Assembly (NCBI GenBank): GCA_021209875.1
Contig: JAGYVD010000009.1
Location: forward strand, 1,612,001 to 1,676,000
Direction of reading: 5' to 3'
DNA: 64,000 nt
Source of the DNA: Rosellinia necatrix
Taxonomy: Eukaryota; Ascomycota; Sordariomycetes; Xylariales; Xylariaceae
Part shown: one piece after another, positions 1 to 11,848 of the stretch
Numbering within the stretch: the stretch's first letter is position 1
Layout of the letters: each line of letters starts with the position of its first letter
Notes under the pieces: generated by a model
Database searches by the model: none
What the model saw: only the letters and a program-made list of their open reading frames with translations
What the model was told of the DNA's origin: nothing
Program-made: the position numbers and the translations under genes

Positions 1-2040
1 TCGAACGAGGCAAATACAGTTCCAGTGCTAATTGATAGCACTCAGAGACAGCCCGCATACACCCTGAACGACACGAACCGTGAAGGAAACCTAATCACCG
101 CAAAACACAGGAATTCGACAACCACGAGCAATGGAGTTGCAGAATCTGGTAGCACTCGCCCCCAGATTCCGGGGGGTTGGATCTCAGAGAGTACAATTGC
201 TCCGGTACCCTCCGAACAACCCACACCTTTGGAAAAACAAGAACCACAGAATCTAACGGGACTTGCTAATGCCCAAACTACTAGCGTGTCTCCTATCACA
301 GAGAGTGACGCAGAGCCCAGCGATCTCCGTCATGTGACAGGGGTTGCAAGTTTACCATCATCAATTCATTCCTCCGACGACACGTCAAACTCCGAAGGCG
401 CAAATCAGTCTAATTCTAAGCAATTTAGTCACGCGACCGAGGAGTATTCCCTGGTGCCCCGATCTCTTTCACCTCTGAAAACTGGAAATTCATTCACCCA
501 GCCAACACCAAGACCCACTCCACCTATTAGAGACCAGAATTCACAAATAGAGGCCTCATTAACAGCCCAGCCACCAACCACTACTATTACCGGACCCGAG
601 TTCTCGCCGACCGCTCCGCTCAATTCCAGTCGAGCTCAAGCAGGCCAAGCGGATTTTATCTCGCTAACAACTCAGCAACGTCAGACCACAACCAGCACTA
701 TTGATACAACATCACCTGAAAAAGAAAGCGATAAGCTAAGGGAAGAAATAATCAAGTCACTGAGCCCTACGCCTATTTCACCTATTTCGAGTAATTTGCC
801 AAGCCGCGGCACGTCTGATGCAAAACCAACACCTGGAAGCCTGACGCGAGAAAGCACGTATCTAGCTGGAGTATATGACGACTATCTCTCGTCGGCCGAA
901 GAAAAAGCCCTGCAGGTAGTAGGCCAGGCGCCTGAGAAGCCCGCTCAAATGGGACAAAGCCCTTCTACTAATTGGGAGAACGGGCTTTCCATCGGGTCCA
1001 AAGAGATATCGGCATCACAGTCAGTACCTCCTAGCTCGGAGAATAAACCCGCGCCAGGGGGGACAACCAGGCTAAGGAGATTTTCGTGGCAACATGAACC
1101 AGAGGAAGTTGTATCCAACCCTGTGGAACTAAAATCACCCGTGTCAACACTCCCACAAGACTTGTCTACTCACGGTCGAGACGGGGCGGTTGCAGGATCG
1201 AATACCAATAAAAGCGTTGCATCACCGGTCACCGATTCACTGCAGGTGGGGAGCGGGGTAGCTGGGACGATCTTGCATCAGGACTCACAGATCAGCGGTC
1301 ACTTACCAGGAAATACTTCCATAACTATGATTGAGCCACCCTCAGCGCGGAGGCTCAAACCCAACTCCAATGAGTCGAGCACTGCACGCCTATCTCTTGC
1401 GGATGAGAAGGAAATGGTGCTTATCGGTGATGCTCAGTCGACAACTTCGAGCGCATCCGAACAGCACCCTGCTTTGATCAGTGCACCAGAACAAGGCATC
1501 GAACGACCTCCATCCGTCGTCATAGCATCAAGCACATCTCCAGTACAAACAACAGTGATCCCCACACCATTTCGCGAAATTTTGAATCTTCCGACTTGCG
1601 AGGAGCGCGTCCAAAAGTTTGAACAGACTCGGGAGCAGTTTTACGTCATAGAATCAGGCCTCCCAAATTGGTTGACCCATATGCAAGGCCAGCTTGGTGA
1701 TATCGATACCATCACGTCGAGCAACATAAACTCATTTATAACAAAGACTGGGGCACAACCTGCGACATATGGAGCTCCGGGAGCCTCCCAGCTTCCCCAT
1801 AAAATCGGCACGGCGGCATCGAATCCCAGACGCACGTCTATGGGTAATGTGCAACAGCTGATGGCAAGCCAGTCTAGCAGCTTCGGTGCCTCGAGCAACC
1901 AAGTGGGGACAAAGAGCAAGGAGCTTTTTCACGCTGCAGGAGCGATCGGCAATAAGGGTATGAAATCTGGGATGAAATTGTTTAACAAGGGCAAAAGCAA
2001 ACTCCGTGAACGGACTGCCGGTGATAAGGCGTTCTTCTAG
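1..2040 (+). CDS. Ser/Thr/Pro-rich conserved fungal protein, 5'-truncated by window edge
   Basis: The reading frame is open from base 1 to a TAG at 2038-2040, so the start lies left of the window and 679 codons are visible. Most of it is low-complexity Ser/Thr/Pro/Gln sequence with no predicted fold and no membrane segment. The last 150 residues look conserved. A short segment near residues 520-560 (FREILNLPTCEERVQKFEQ) has the helical look of a motif I remember from disordered ascomycete proteins. The extreme C-terminus is basic and Gly/Lys-rich (KGMKSGMKLFNKGKSKLRE), a tail also seen in such proteins. I do not recognise the function. Codon use and length argue for a real gene. Upstream exons may hold a globular domain that cannot be seen here. 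Confidence 0.8.
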   Translation, partial: SNEANTVPVLIDSTQRQPAYTLNDTNREGNLITAKHRNSTTTSNGVAESGSTRPQIPGGWISESTIAPVPSEQPTPLEKQEPQNLTGLANAQTTSVSPITESDAEPSDLRHVTGVASLPSSIHSSDDTSNSEGANQSNSKQFSHATEEYSLVPRSLSPLKTGNSFTQPTPRPTPPIRDQNSQIEASLTAQPPTTTITGPEFSPTAPLNSSRAQAGQADFISLTTQQRQTTTSTIDTTSPEKESDKLREEIIKSLSPTPISPISSNLPSRGTSDAKPTPGSLTRESTYLAGVYDDYLSSAEEKALQVVGQAPEKPAQMGQSPSTNWENGLSIGSKEISASQSVPPSSENKPAPGGTTRLRRFSWQHEPEEVVSNPVELKSPVSTLPQDLSTHGRDGAVAGSNTNKSVASPVTDSLQVGSGVAGTILHQDSQISGHLPGNTSITMIEPPSARRLKPNSNESSTARLSLADEKEMVLIGDAQSTTSSASEQHPALISAPEQGIERPPSVVIASSTSPVQTTVIPTPFREILNLPTCEERVQKFEQTREQFYVIESGLPNWLTHMQGQLGDIDTITSSNINSFITKTGAQPATYGAPGASQLPHKIGTAASNPRRTSMGNVQQLMASQSSSFGASSNQVGTKSKELFHAAGAIGNKGMKSGMKLFNKGKSKLRERTAGDKAFF

Positions 2041-3667
2041 GTCGAATTCCCCTTGCCTACCTATCATGGCAGCAACCTGAAACTGACCGGAGGCGATGCT
2101 TTCGGTACCTATTAATGGCAACTGGGTGTGGCGGTGCGGTGACACACGGTTAGCAGCATGATGAGTGGATTTACTTCTGTCTTTAATCGCTTTAACTATA
2201 GCTACAATAGTATTATGCTGCATCGAAGCTTGCCTGGTGTGATGGCGATACTTGGGATTCATTACAGTTGTTGCGGCCGAGCCGCTGATGCCAGTTGGCG
2301 GCTCTTTTTCATCCACTCTCCTGTGTGATTCCCCATCAATGACACTCATACCCTTCCTGATGAGATAGGGGGCTCATTTTAGACCGGACGTAGATGGCAT
2401 AGGTGTGAAAGCAAGTGATAAACAGGAGAGAAAGGAATAAATCCATTGATAGATTAAATAAGAGGGCTGCATTATACTGTATGTCCAAGCAATGAACATA
2501 CCCGCCACGGGTTGTCGTCATCCAAGCGGTTACAAGGCTATAAAGGTGGCGCTCGCGTTGCTAGCGAGCGGCGCAGGAACGATTGGCCAGATTATAGGAG
2601 CCTATAACTGCATGCTTTCTATCTCTCCCCCTCTCTCTCTTCCTTTCCATGACCGGCTCAGCCGCATCCGACGGCAAGGAAAGCTAGGGTCTTTTTTTTG
2701 GTTTTTTTTTGTTCTTTCCTCTCGTACGCCTAAATCGTACAGTGGTGCTGCATCCCACGGTATGCCATGCAGTGCAATGTAGTTCTCCATCTACCTACCT
2801 AGGGTTTGAGTGACGGGCACCCTGCCATGCAGCTCAGCATGCCCATTCGCGGCGTTGCCCCTTATAAGTTAGTGTATGTATACAGGCTGCCTGGAAGGGA
2901 CAGAAATGTCAGTTCACTGCTACTCTACCTCTGCTGGCTTGATCTGGTTGACCGGCGCTCAACGGCCTACAGGACGAACAAGGCGGTATTAATAGTGGCT
3001 CAGTCCTCTCTGTAAAATATTAACAACACCCCTCGGAGCCAAATGGAAGTTGCGGTCCGCTGACATTCAACATTTCTCGTTCCTACATACAAACCAAACG
3101 GTGGTTTTACACTTGAATATGGACGACATATAGAGAACCTCATCTCGGGATTCTCTCACTATTATCGGGATAGCTTCCCAAGCATTGGACGACCGTTCCC
3201 TGGTCCACCTGCTCAGGCCTGCGACACGCCCGGAACACCTCTTTCGTTGCTTTCCCCTTGACAACGCTTGTTTGACGCCAACCTCGATTGTATCCTGGGA
3301 ACGATCATTCATCTGGTGCCAAGAATTGCAACACCGCGCAGACTGGCCCCGAAAAAAAAAGGGAAAAAAGCAGAAGTAATTAGCTTAAGACGGGATAGAC
3401 ACAAGGTATAAGCCGCACGCATGTATACCGGGTCATTCATTCATTCTAGTCTCAGTCTGAACGTCAGAGGCACTCATTACTCCTTCGGCCAAGGAGCCTG
3501 GAGTGGCAGCGTGCTCATTTCTCATAACATATCTCACAATATATCTCATAATACCCACGAAGAGTACACCATTGTACCCTATTCCTACCGTGTTAGTGCC
3601 ATCTAGGCTACCCAGGCCCTCCGGTGACACTGATGAACAGGGAGACGGAGACGGAGAAGGAGACGGT
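2041..3667. other. intergenic region between two + strand genes
   Basis: No supported gene. Open frames here are short and have no codon bias or homology that I recognise. The segment contains pyrimidine-rich tracts (around 2617-2645 and 2690-2715), a polyA run near 3350-3366, and a short ATATCTCA(C/T)A repetition at 3527-3551. The last kilobase probably includes the promoter and leader of the giant Pro/Gln-rich gene that starts near 3668. Confidence 0.6.
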
Positions 3668-6600
3668 ATGCTGGTACAGGAGTGGAAGAGAGTTGTCGAG
3701 ATGGCCACACCCACACAACGAGAGGGACCGCTAACGCCACCAATCTCCAACTTTACGGACGACAGGCAGGCTATGGGCTTAGCCCCTCGTGGGTTCAGTA
3801 GCGCTAAGGCCGCAACGGGAACAGCAGCAACAGCAGCAACAGCGGCAACAGCAGCAGTAGCAGCAGCACACCAGCACCAATACCAGCACCAACACCAGCA
3901 CCAACACCAGCATCAACAGGGACAGGAACAACACCACCAGCGGGGGGACCACCACCAACACCAACACCAACACCAACACCAACACCAACACCAACATCAA
4001 CGCCAACGCACACCGAGAGGAAGGGGGATAGGACTCCCGACCAGGATACCAGATATCGATTACCTTAATTACCATGGTCACAAATATAGCAATAAAAAAT
4101 GGAACCCGCAGGGCCAGGGCGCAGGCTCGACCGCCCAGCCGCCATCCGAAACCCTGTCCCGGATTGCCATCCATCCCCAATCGGATCTAGCAGGCACGCC
4201 CCAACGGCTCCAGCTCGACCCATCCCAATCTCACTGGCTGAAGGCTCTGACAGGCCGCCAGCAGCTAGTCGAGCTCCCATTGCCCCCGTCGCCGTCGCCG
4301 TCGCCTCTCCAACAACACGCGAGTCTGCATCTGGCCGTGCCATCATCATCATCATCATCATCATCATCGCCAGATTCGCCCGCCGCCTCACCTTCACCAC
4401 CCATTCTTCCTCTCCCTCCTCCTCACCCTCACCCTCACCCTCACTCTCATTCCACCCGGGCTCACCAGCCCTCCCGCGATCCATCGCTGCCCCCTCGCCT
4501 GCCGCCATTAGCCGCGTCGCTCGCCCCCATCCCTCTCTTCCCCTTCGACCCCTTCCACGCCCTTGACGGGGATCATCATCATTTCCTTGGCCGTGCGGCC
4601 CTCCTCCCTACCCCGGCCACCTCCAATAACCCCATAGTCCCTGGCCCTCCTCCTGATCCTCGCTTACCCGCGCAGACGGATGACATCGTCTCGCCTATCT
4701 CTGAGACACCATCATTCCCAACACCCATCTTCCGTGGGCGGGATTGCAGCAGCAGCGACGACGGAACTTCTCACGTCTCTCCCACCCAGGCGTTTCCCCT
4801 TTCCCATCCACATTTCACGCCTTCCCCCGCCCTCCATCGGCATCCCACGTCGCACTCCTCCGCCGGTGCCTCGCTGCTTGATGATACCGACTTTGAGCGT
4901 TGCCTGGGCGTGACTGACACGGCTGGACACCCCGCCACCTCTCCCTCCCGCTCCACCTTCGCTGCCGTGACGAGCGCTGTCGCTCATGATGTGGCGCAAC
5001 TGACCGATGAGAGATCCGACGACTGGTTTACGTTTACGGCGTCGGAGTCGCGTACCGTATCAAGCTGCCTTCATTCGCAACTCCAGGCACAACCCCAGGC
5101 ACAACTCCAGGCACAATCCCAGGCACAATCCCAGGCACAGCCGGGCATGAACGTCGCCACCACCACCATGGCCGACTGGTCGGGCATCCCGGAGCCACGG
5201 CAGCAGGGCGGCCCGGTCCCGACGACGACGACGACGATAACGTCGTCTTTTACCCCGTTACCACCCATCCGCCGCACATCGACCTTCGACCTGCTGCGGA
5301 AGAAGGGCCTGGTTAACGAGGATAGCGACACGGTCCCGTCGCCAATTGAGAAAGATGTCCCTCCAATTTCCCCTGGCCGGCCCGCAGACAGAGCCGAGCA
5401 AACCAGCGACGGCCATTTGTCTGCAGGTCAGAGCGCGTCTCACTCGTCCCCGCACAGCTCAATGCAGCCGCCGCACTGGCAGCAGAGTCCGCAGCATGTG
5501 CAGAATATGCAGAATGTGCAGAGTATGCAGAATCAGATTCCCAATCTCCCGAGCCAGCCCGCCATGCCACAACCTCCTCACGGGCCCGTTGCTGCCGGGC
5601 CTCTCGGCCAGTCCACGGCACCCCAGCAGCAGCCCATGACGCCGATGCATCACCACCAGATGATGATGGGCCGCGGTGGCCCTGCCGGGCAACAGGTTGC
5701 GCCCGGCCACATGATGCGTAGCGGCCAAGGTCAGCAGTGGACGGTGCAGGTATCACACCTCACAGAGCCCCTGAACACTTCCAATCGGAATCGTCCAGCA
5801 AACAGCCAGCCGTCCTATTCCGATGCCTACGATAAGGAGACGGAGAGCGAGGTTCCACCGCCACCGCATTTCGGTGGCGCTTCCACGCAACAGCCGCCGA
5901 TTCGCTCGGCCAATGCAGCCAACTCCGTCCCCCCAACCGCAGCACAGCGCTATCCATCGCTCTTCCCCTTCCCTGCCGAACAACAGCGTCAAGGTCCGGT
6001 CCCCCTCCCACAACACCCCCTTCAACGTTTTCAAGACGCAAATAATAGGCCTAGGCATAGCTATGAAGATGATGCGTTGAACAAAGAGATAAGCGGTGTG
6101 TGTTTCTGTCATTCTCTCTCAGCCTCCTTCCCTCCCCTCACTGTGACTACTGCCTAGCTTCGTGAATCCCAGTACGCGCTGACCAGATCTCAGGTTCGGC
6201 TGTCCCGAGCGAGGATAACATCGACAAAAATAGGCGAGGTTCAGGGTCACTATTTCACCTTCATCGCCGCCATGGGAGCAACGGAGCCGCGATACAGCCG
6301 GGATCCGTCGACGGAACGCCAGAAAAGAAGAGGCATCCTTTCTTTCCATCCGTGCCGGGCAAAGGTCATTCCCGTCCCAGGGTTGACTCAAACCCCGGCG
6401 CAACAAGACCTACAGGTTTTGGCGACCCCGACCAAGCGTCACTGCACAATCCTGCGGACAATGTACCGGTCAAGAAAAAGCTGTCAGAACTCAAGGGTAT
6501 GATAAAGGGGGTTGGAAATGCGAAAGAGGGCACGAAAGATGATCATCCAGTAAATGTAGAAACCGTCTATGAGCCTAGAGGGCCCATACAAAACTCGCCT

Positions 6601-9600
6601 CAAAATGTCGCCGCGCCGCCGGGAATCCAAGGTGCACCGAGACACCCGGGTCCATACGTACCCCCAGTGCAGCAGCGGCCTCTTGGTCCTTCCGGACAGG
6701 CGCTTCCGCCTAATTTCCAGGCTCAGATTCAGCATTACCAGCCGCACGCCGGGCAGCCCATGGGAGCCATTCCGCCTTCTCTCGTGGGTATTGCTCGAGT
6801 TAGTACCTCCGGCCCCCAGCCAGTCCTGGCCCAACCGGTAAAGAGTGAAGAGAACGGGAAGAAGGGCTCTGGTGGCGGATTCTTAGGTGGTCTCTTCGGC
6901 AAGCAGGGAAATAAAACGAAGGACGCAAAGTCGCAACCTCCCCAGCAGATGCCGCCCACTAGTCAACGGCCCGCGCAGCCTCCAACCCAGACTGGACATC
7001 TCACGTACCGCCCCGGGCAAATTCCCGGGCAGCAACCTGGCCCTCATCCAATGCTTGCTAGCCAGCCCCCGACCCAATTTGGTTCTCTAGGCCCATCACC
7101 ATCCCCGACAGGGTTCCCAGACCCAACCCAACCCTCCCCAGCCCTAGAAACAGCACGAGTCATGACCATTCGCCGGCCCTCTGAGATCACGGTTTCCAAT
7201 CCCGGGAGTCCGCAGCCATCTGGTCAACGGCCAAATATGCCCTCTCCACAAGGATCCCAAGGACCTTTCAGGCAGCAGGCCGGTTATGGCTCACTAGGAC
7301 AGAGATCAAGCCAAGTAGGTTTACAGAATGGCGGCAGGGTAGTATCGCAAGCTTCATCTCAGTTCCCCGACGATTCTCCACTCGAAAAGCCCGTTATAGG
7401 CAACGCATCCACGGTCCCTCGCAACTCTCCGAATAGGAAACCGGTGGGATCTGGTATCTCTAAGGGAAGCGGGCCATTCATGAGTTCAGCCGTTCCCCCC
7501 GCAGTGTCATCGGGACCAGGCGAGGAACGAGTACGGAATCAACTTCTGCAGGCCCAGCAAAACCCTCAACCAGGACCGCCTGGAGGGCCCAATCAGACGA
7601 ACCGGACTTCAGTTCCCTCCCCGCAACCCTCTCCTGCGCCCTCACAATCGAATCGTTCTTCGTCTCCTAGGCTACCAGGGGAGCAGTCCGCTCGTAATTC
7701 CCTCGAACCCCGCCAGTCCGGGCAAAGCCTCAGCGTATTTCCAAACACAAACGGTCTCGGCCTACCCAGCAGTGTCCCAAACGGCATGGCCTGGCCCCCG
7801 AATGGTATACGGCCTCCGGGTCCGCCTTTGGCTGTCCCTTCAGGTACCTCACGAGTCCAAGCATCCCGTACGCCGAGCAGCCCGGCGCCCTCCTCGGTGG
7901 ATCAGGGTAAATTATCCAAATTCTTCGGCGCTTATGATGGCGGCAAGCCGGCATCTCAGCCCCAGGCTACCAAGGAGAAAAGTGTAGCTGCCAAGTTTCT
8001 TGACGCCTTCAAGCGAAGTTCTAGGCAAAGTGATGTGTCTCCATCCCAGCCACGACCCCGGACAAGTCCCCAGGTACCACAGCAAGCTACGCGGCCCGGC
8101 GCAACCGATCCATCGGTCCCTCCAGGAATGCCTAACGCCGCCGGTATGCCCGGATCTATAGGTGGCCAGGCAAAACCATCGCCAATACCGCCAGTACAGA
8201 CCGGACAGGGTCGCGGCCTAGTGCTAGCACAGATGTCAATGCAACAAATGCAAGCTGCCAGGGGCCAAGGCGGTCCGATACCACCCCAGGGGATGCTGAT
8301 GCAAGCACAAGCCGGCCGGGGACAGATGCCCATTGGCATGATGGCGCAAGGCGGACGTGGCCAAATGCCGCCATCCATGTTTGTGGGGGCCGGTGCCGTC
8401 CCGCCCCACGTTCGACAACCCGCGGTAGCCGGGCAACGGGGAAACGAGCCCCAGTACGATCAAGTCCCTATTCCCGATGGTTATCAGCCCGTACGCGGCT
8501 ATGGCGTTCTAGACTCGGCAGCGCCCTCGCCGTATAATGTTAGCCAGCCTGGTCATCTGCCTCTTCAATATATGCAGCATCCCGCACCCCTACAGCAATG
8601 GGATCCCCGTATGGTACAGCAGTTCCAGGTAGGCTTCCCCCCCGGGATAGTCCCTGGAGCCGCTTCTGTTATGCCACCAGGCATGCTTAATAATATTGCA
8701 TATCAGAACGCCCTCCAACAACGTCAAGTTCAAGGACCAACCCAGAGCCCCTCTCCAGGCCCCCAACCTCCTCAAGCAATCTTGAACCAAAATCAGATTC
8801 CCGCCCAGCAACTACCACCACAACCTGCGCACCAGCCAGGTCAATCCCCCCCGTCAGGTTCGGGTCAAATGCCACCCCAACTCATGCAACTTCGACAGAG
8901 CCCTCCGGCCGGGCAAGGGCTTCAACGGGGACCAAGTCCCGCTCCCCAGGCTCAACCCAACGCCGGTTGGGCGGGGATACCACCGAAGGCCCAGAGTCCG
9001 GCGTCCGTCCCACAACCTAGTCACCAAACCCCTCAGACAGCTCCACAACCCAATGTCCAGACTCGCTCGACATTAGATAGCATCGTCAACAAAGAGACGC
9101 CGCCGCCTGCATTCCAGCAAACCCCTACCACAGTTCTCGTCCAATCATCCATCAACCCCGCGGACCGAGCCTTGCCAGCACACCAGACCATCAACCCACC
9201 GGCACAGATGACACCAATCCAAGCCCAGGCATACCAAGAGGTGGCGAGGCCCTCCACACAGAGCCCGACCTCCCCCCCGAGCGCCGCCAGCAGCAGCAGC
9301 CACGTCCGCTCCCCGGACGCGGCGACACGGCTGACAAGCCGGATGTCCATCTCGCGGCACCCGGGTCGCGGCGGTCTCGGCAGCGTCGGCGTAGGCGGGG
9401 ACATGCCCCTGCCGCTACCGTCCCCGGAGAAGCCCGTCGACCGTACGCTGACGGTGAGCCCGGAACCGCCGGGGACGCGACACCAGGGGCCGGCGCACCA
9501 GGTTTCGTCGCAGAATCTCACCGTCAACGTCGAGCGCGCCAACAACAACGACCGCAACAATAATGCACACTATCACATGCGTCACGGCAGCGAGGACATC

Positions 9601-9924
9601 TACAACGCCACGCCGCGCCTGAACTACACGCCGCCGGCCCAGCTTCAACCGCAGGGACAGGGGCAAGGTGAGGATCTGGCGCACGAGAATACCAAGTACG
9701 CGGGCTCGGAGAAGGGGCTCATGAACGGCGCCGCCGTCATCGGGTTGGGCGTCGTTGCCGGCGCTGCTGGCGCTGTTGCGGCGAGCCCCGTAGTCACGGG
9801 CGATAATATGAGCTTCTTAGACGGGCCAGATGAGGAAGACGACGATGACGACACGACGGTCGGCGAGGACGAAGAGGACGAAGAAGACGAATCGGAGGCC
9901 AGTGGCAGCAGTAGCAGCGACAGC

Positions 9925-9962
<38 letters not shown>

Positions 9963-10194
9963 CGCGCTCGCCTCTTCGTCCATCACACCGCCGCAACAAC
10001 TAGAGCAGCTACAGCAGCCGCAGGTGATGATGGTGCCGGCAGAGCCGGAGGAGAAGATCCTAGTCGACCAGCCGGTCGAGCTCGCAGCTGTCCATGACGA
10101 CGATGACGACGGCATCCCCATGATGAGCGCTACCTCGTATCCCGGGCAGGAGTGGAACCCATACGAGGCCGGGGAGTTTGGGGATTTCGAATGA
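3668..10194 (+). CDS. giant Pro/Gln-rich low-complexity protein, two exons
   Basis: I join exon 1 (to 6095) with exon 2 (6194-10194). The intron 6096-6193 has donor GTGTGT, a CTGAC branch point and acceptor CTCAG. The join is in frame and gives about 2142 aa. It removes in-frame stops and restores the sequence KEISGSAVPSEDN followed by NRRGSGSLFHLHRR. The segments PPIRRTSTFDLLRKKG (near residue 530) and the SHLTEPL, QRYPSLFP and GSLFHL blocks fit a conserved ascomycete family of unknown function. Other landmarks are an Ala/Gln/His repeat near residues 50-115, a Gly-rich FLGGLFGKQ patch, SVAAKFLDAFKRSS, and a C-terminus with acidic runs and polyAsn. The start could be ATG 3668 or 3701 (MATPTQREG, better Kozak context). 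The first 300 residues are uncertain and may hide an intron, because 4040-4110 is unusually AT-rich. Confidence 0.7.
3820..4010 (+). repeat. CAG/CACCAA simple repeats coding Ala/Gln/His runs
   Basis: ACAGCAGCA-type trinucleotides (about 3825-3872) pass into a CACCAACAC hexamer-type array (about 3868-4008). Read in the gene's frame they give TAATAATA and then alternating His-Gln. Such arrays are slippage-prone and probably vary in length between strains. Confidence 0.85.
4341..4369 (+). repeat. (ATC/TCA)n trinucleotide microsatellite
   Basis: About nine perfect ATC units lie inside exon 1 of the giant gene. They encode a polySer run in the assigned frame. All frames stay open through this block, so it gives no help in proving the frame. 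Confidence 0.85.
5083..5140 (+). repeat. 12-bp coding minisatellite (CCAGGCACAAYY)n
   Basis: Five near-identical 12-bp units encode a QAQP/QAQS-type tetrapeptide repeat in the giant Pro/Gln-rich protein. The units differ at the last one or two positions, as expected for a minisatellite. Confidence 0.8.
9925..9963 (+). repeat. (AAC)n microsatellite coding polyAsn
   Basis: Thirteen AAC codons in a row encode a polyasparagine tract just after an acidic/serine stretch near the C-terminus of the giant gene. Confidence 0.9.
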
Positions 10195-11243
10195 ACAGGC
10201 GCGCACACAAAAAAAAGATAGAGAGAGAGGGGGGGGGTGGAAAGAATGAAAGCGATGATGAGGGATTTTGATTTTATGAGCGATGGAAGGCATACATATA
10301 CACATACACACATACATACCTACATATTTGTTTTGGTGGAACTCCTGGGGTCCCGAAAGTCCTTTACGACCGACTACCCCTACCTATCCGTTCGTGCCCT
10401 TTTTTTGGTATTCCCACCCTCCTCTTCCCCTTTTTTTCTCCTGCATCGCGTGCGTGGCCGTATCATCCGCAAGGGTGTTATGACTAGGGCGGCCCGCCCG
10501 CTACTTCTAACCTAGATATAATTTGTTTCCCCGGAAGCCCCGTCTCTCGGACTGCTCTCACGAGAATTGGATATACAGAGTCAGGGGGTGGGGACACTTT
10601 GCTCCAGCGTACAGTAGTGAGTTGAATGAGCAAGCGAACTCGCCACAGGTTATCGGAATGCGTGAGAATACGAATCGGACACAGTCTCGGTCAGCCCCTG
10701 TTTTGCGCCATGGTAATAAAAGAAAGCGTCGCAGGGGCATGAATTTTTTGGGGGTTTTTTATTTTTGTTTTGTTTTTATTATACCATTTTGTAGTAACGC
10801 TTCATACCCCCTCCGTATCAATTTGTTTGGTATTTGCTTTGTATTTGCCTATGTACACGGGTCTACCGCACGTGTGGCCGTTACCTTCATGTCTGTGTCT
10901 AGGTAGTGTTTAAGCTCGTGCTATACCGTCCCTATAGTTTTACACGCTTATCGCACCTCAAACCGGTTACAAGCAGCTTCCGCACATATAAGTCACCAAA
11001 TACTTCTCCCTAGGAGTCCCTGGATTTTCAACGTCGTGCTAGTTTCTTGAATTGCATTAAGCTACGGTTTCCCGACAAAACACATAACTCGATTCCAGGA
11101 TGTCAGGGGCAGCATGCGTAGGTTGAATACGCGCGCGGCACGTAAACAGAAAAGCAGTAACATCCCCCGTCTCCCTACCCTCCTTTCATACATTCTCCAG
11201 ATAACCATACAGAAAGTACCTTGCCGCTAGCGTCCCCCTTTCC
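10195..11243. other. intergenic region, convergent 3' ends
   Basis: No supported gene. This is the space between the 3' end of the giant + gene and the 3' end of the small - gene. It holds a purine-rich stretch just after the stop (10207-10245), a CATACA-type simple repeat (10290-10325), and T-rich tracts around 10747-10785 that may act in 3' end formation. The 127-codon frame at 10523-10906 has no conserved feature that I recognise. Confidence 0.6.
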
Positions 11244-11848
11244 TCAATACAGAATGAGCCGACTCTCCGCCGCGTCCTCGGCCTTCCAGTCCTCCAGGAG
11301 GGCGCGGAAGACGGGCAGCATGATCTCGCCGGCGTCGGGCGGGGGGTCGCCGCCGACGGGCCGCTTGGCGTTGTCGCAGGCGACCCACGCCACGGGGGCG
11401 TCGGCGTCGGCGCCGAAGCGGCCGTATAGCGCCTCGGCCTGCGGCTGCGAGAAGGCGCGGCCGAAGATGACGGCGCGCACGGGCCGGCCGTCGAAGGCGC
11501 CGGAGCCCACGTCGTTGGTCGCGGGCGCCGGCGGCGCGCGGCCCCGGAGCAGGTGCGGGAGGTCCTGCTCGGCTGCTTCGAGGGTCTGGATCTGGCGGAC
11601 GACTGGGGAGAGGGGGAAAGGTTAGTCAGTCAGTTGGATCTGGGAGTGGGAACGGGATGAGATGGGATGGGATTGTTTTTTTTTTTTTTAGAGGGGGGGG
11701 GGTTGTCCCTGTTACGTTACAGATGCAGTGGTAGTGCCGACTTACCATCCCAGTCCGGCCGGAGACGTTCGGCTATCGGACGGCCTATGTCGGCGTGGAT
11801 ACCGACGAGCACGATGGGGACCGGCGGTGTCATGGTGGTGGACGACAT
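11244..11848 (-). CDS. small conserved ascomycete protein, Rossmann-like N-terminus
   Basis: Two exons, 11848-11746 and 11602-11244, give 153 aa. The intron has donor GTAAGT, branch points CTGAC/CTAAC and acceptor CCCAG, and the join is in frame (WDVVRQIQ). The start is the ATG at 11848 (MSSTTMTPPVPIVLVG). The N-terminus PIVLVGIHADIGRPIAE resembles a nucleotide-binding beta-alpha unit, but lacks a complete GxGxxG. The middle reads DLPHLLRGRAPP, then RPVRAVIFGRAFSQ. The build resembles small ascomycete proteins of unknown function that I recall having the same lay-out (ILVG start, LLRG, then a second beta strand). The second exon is much more GC-rich than its surroundings. No catalytic role can be assigned. 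Confidence 0.7.

Noticed and set aside
1732..2349. 205-codon minus-strand frame over the 3' end of the first gene
   Set aside because: It overlaps the conserved C-terminus of the plus-strand gene and has no recognisable motif.
3779..4566. Several overlapping open frames on both strands within exon 1 of the giant gene
   Set aside because: They arise from CAG, CACCAA and ATC arrays, which keep all frames open. Only one frame continues with conserved islands.
9645..10313. 222-codon minus-strand frame over the C-terminus of the giant gene
   Set aside because: It is antisense to the acidic/Asn-rich end of a well-supported frame, and simple repeats keep it open.
10523..10906. 127-codon plus-strand frame downstream of the giant gene
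   Set aside because: It contains a T-rich, low-quality coding stretch and no conserved feature, and is likely 3' flanking sequence.
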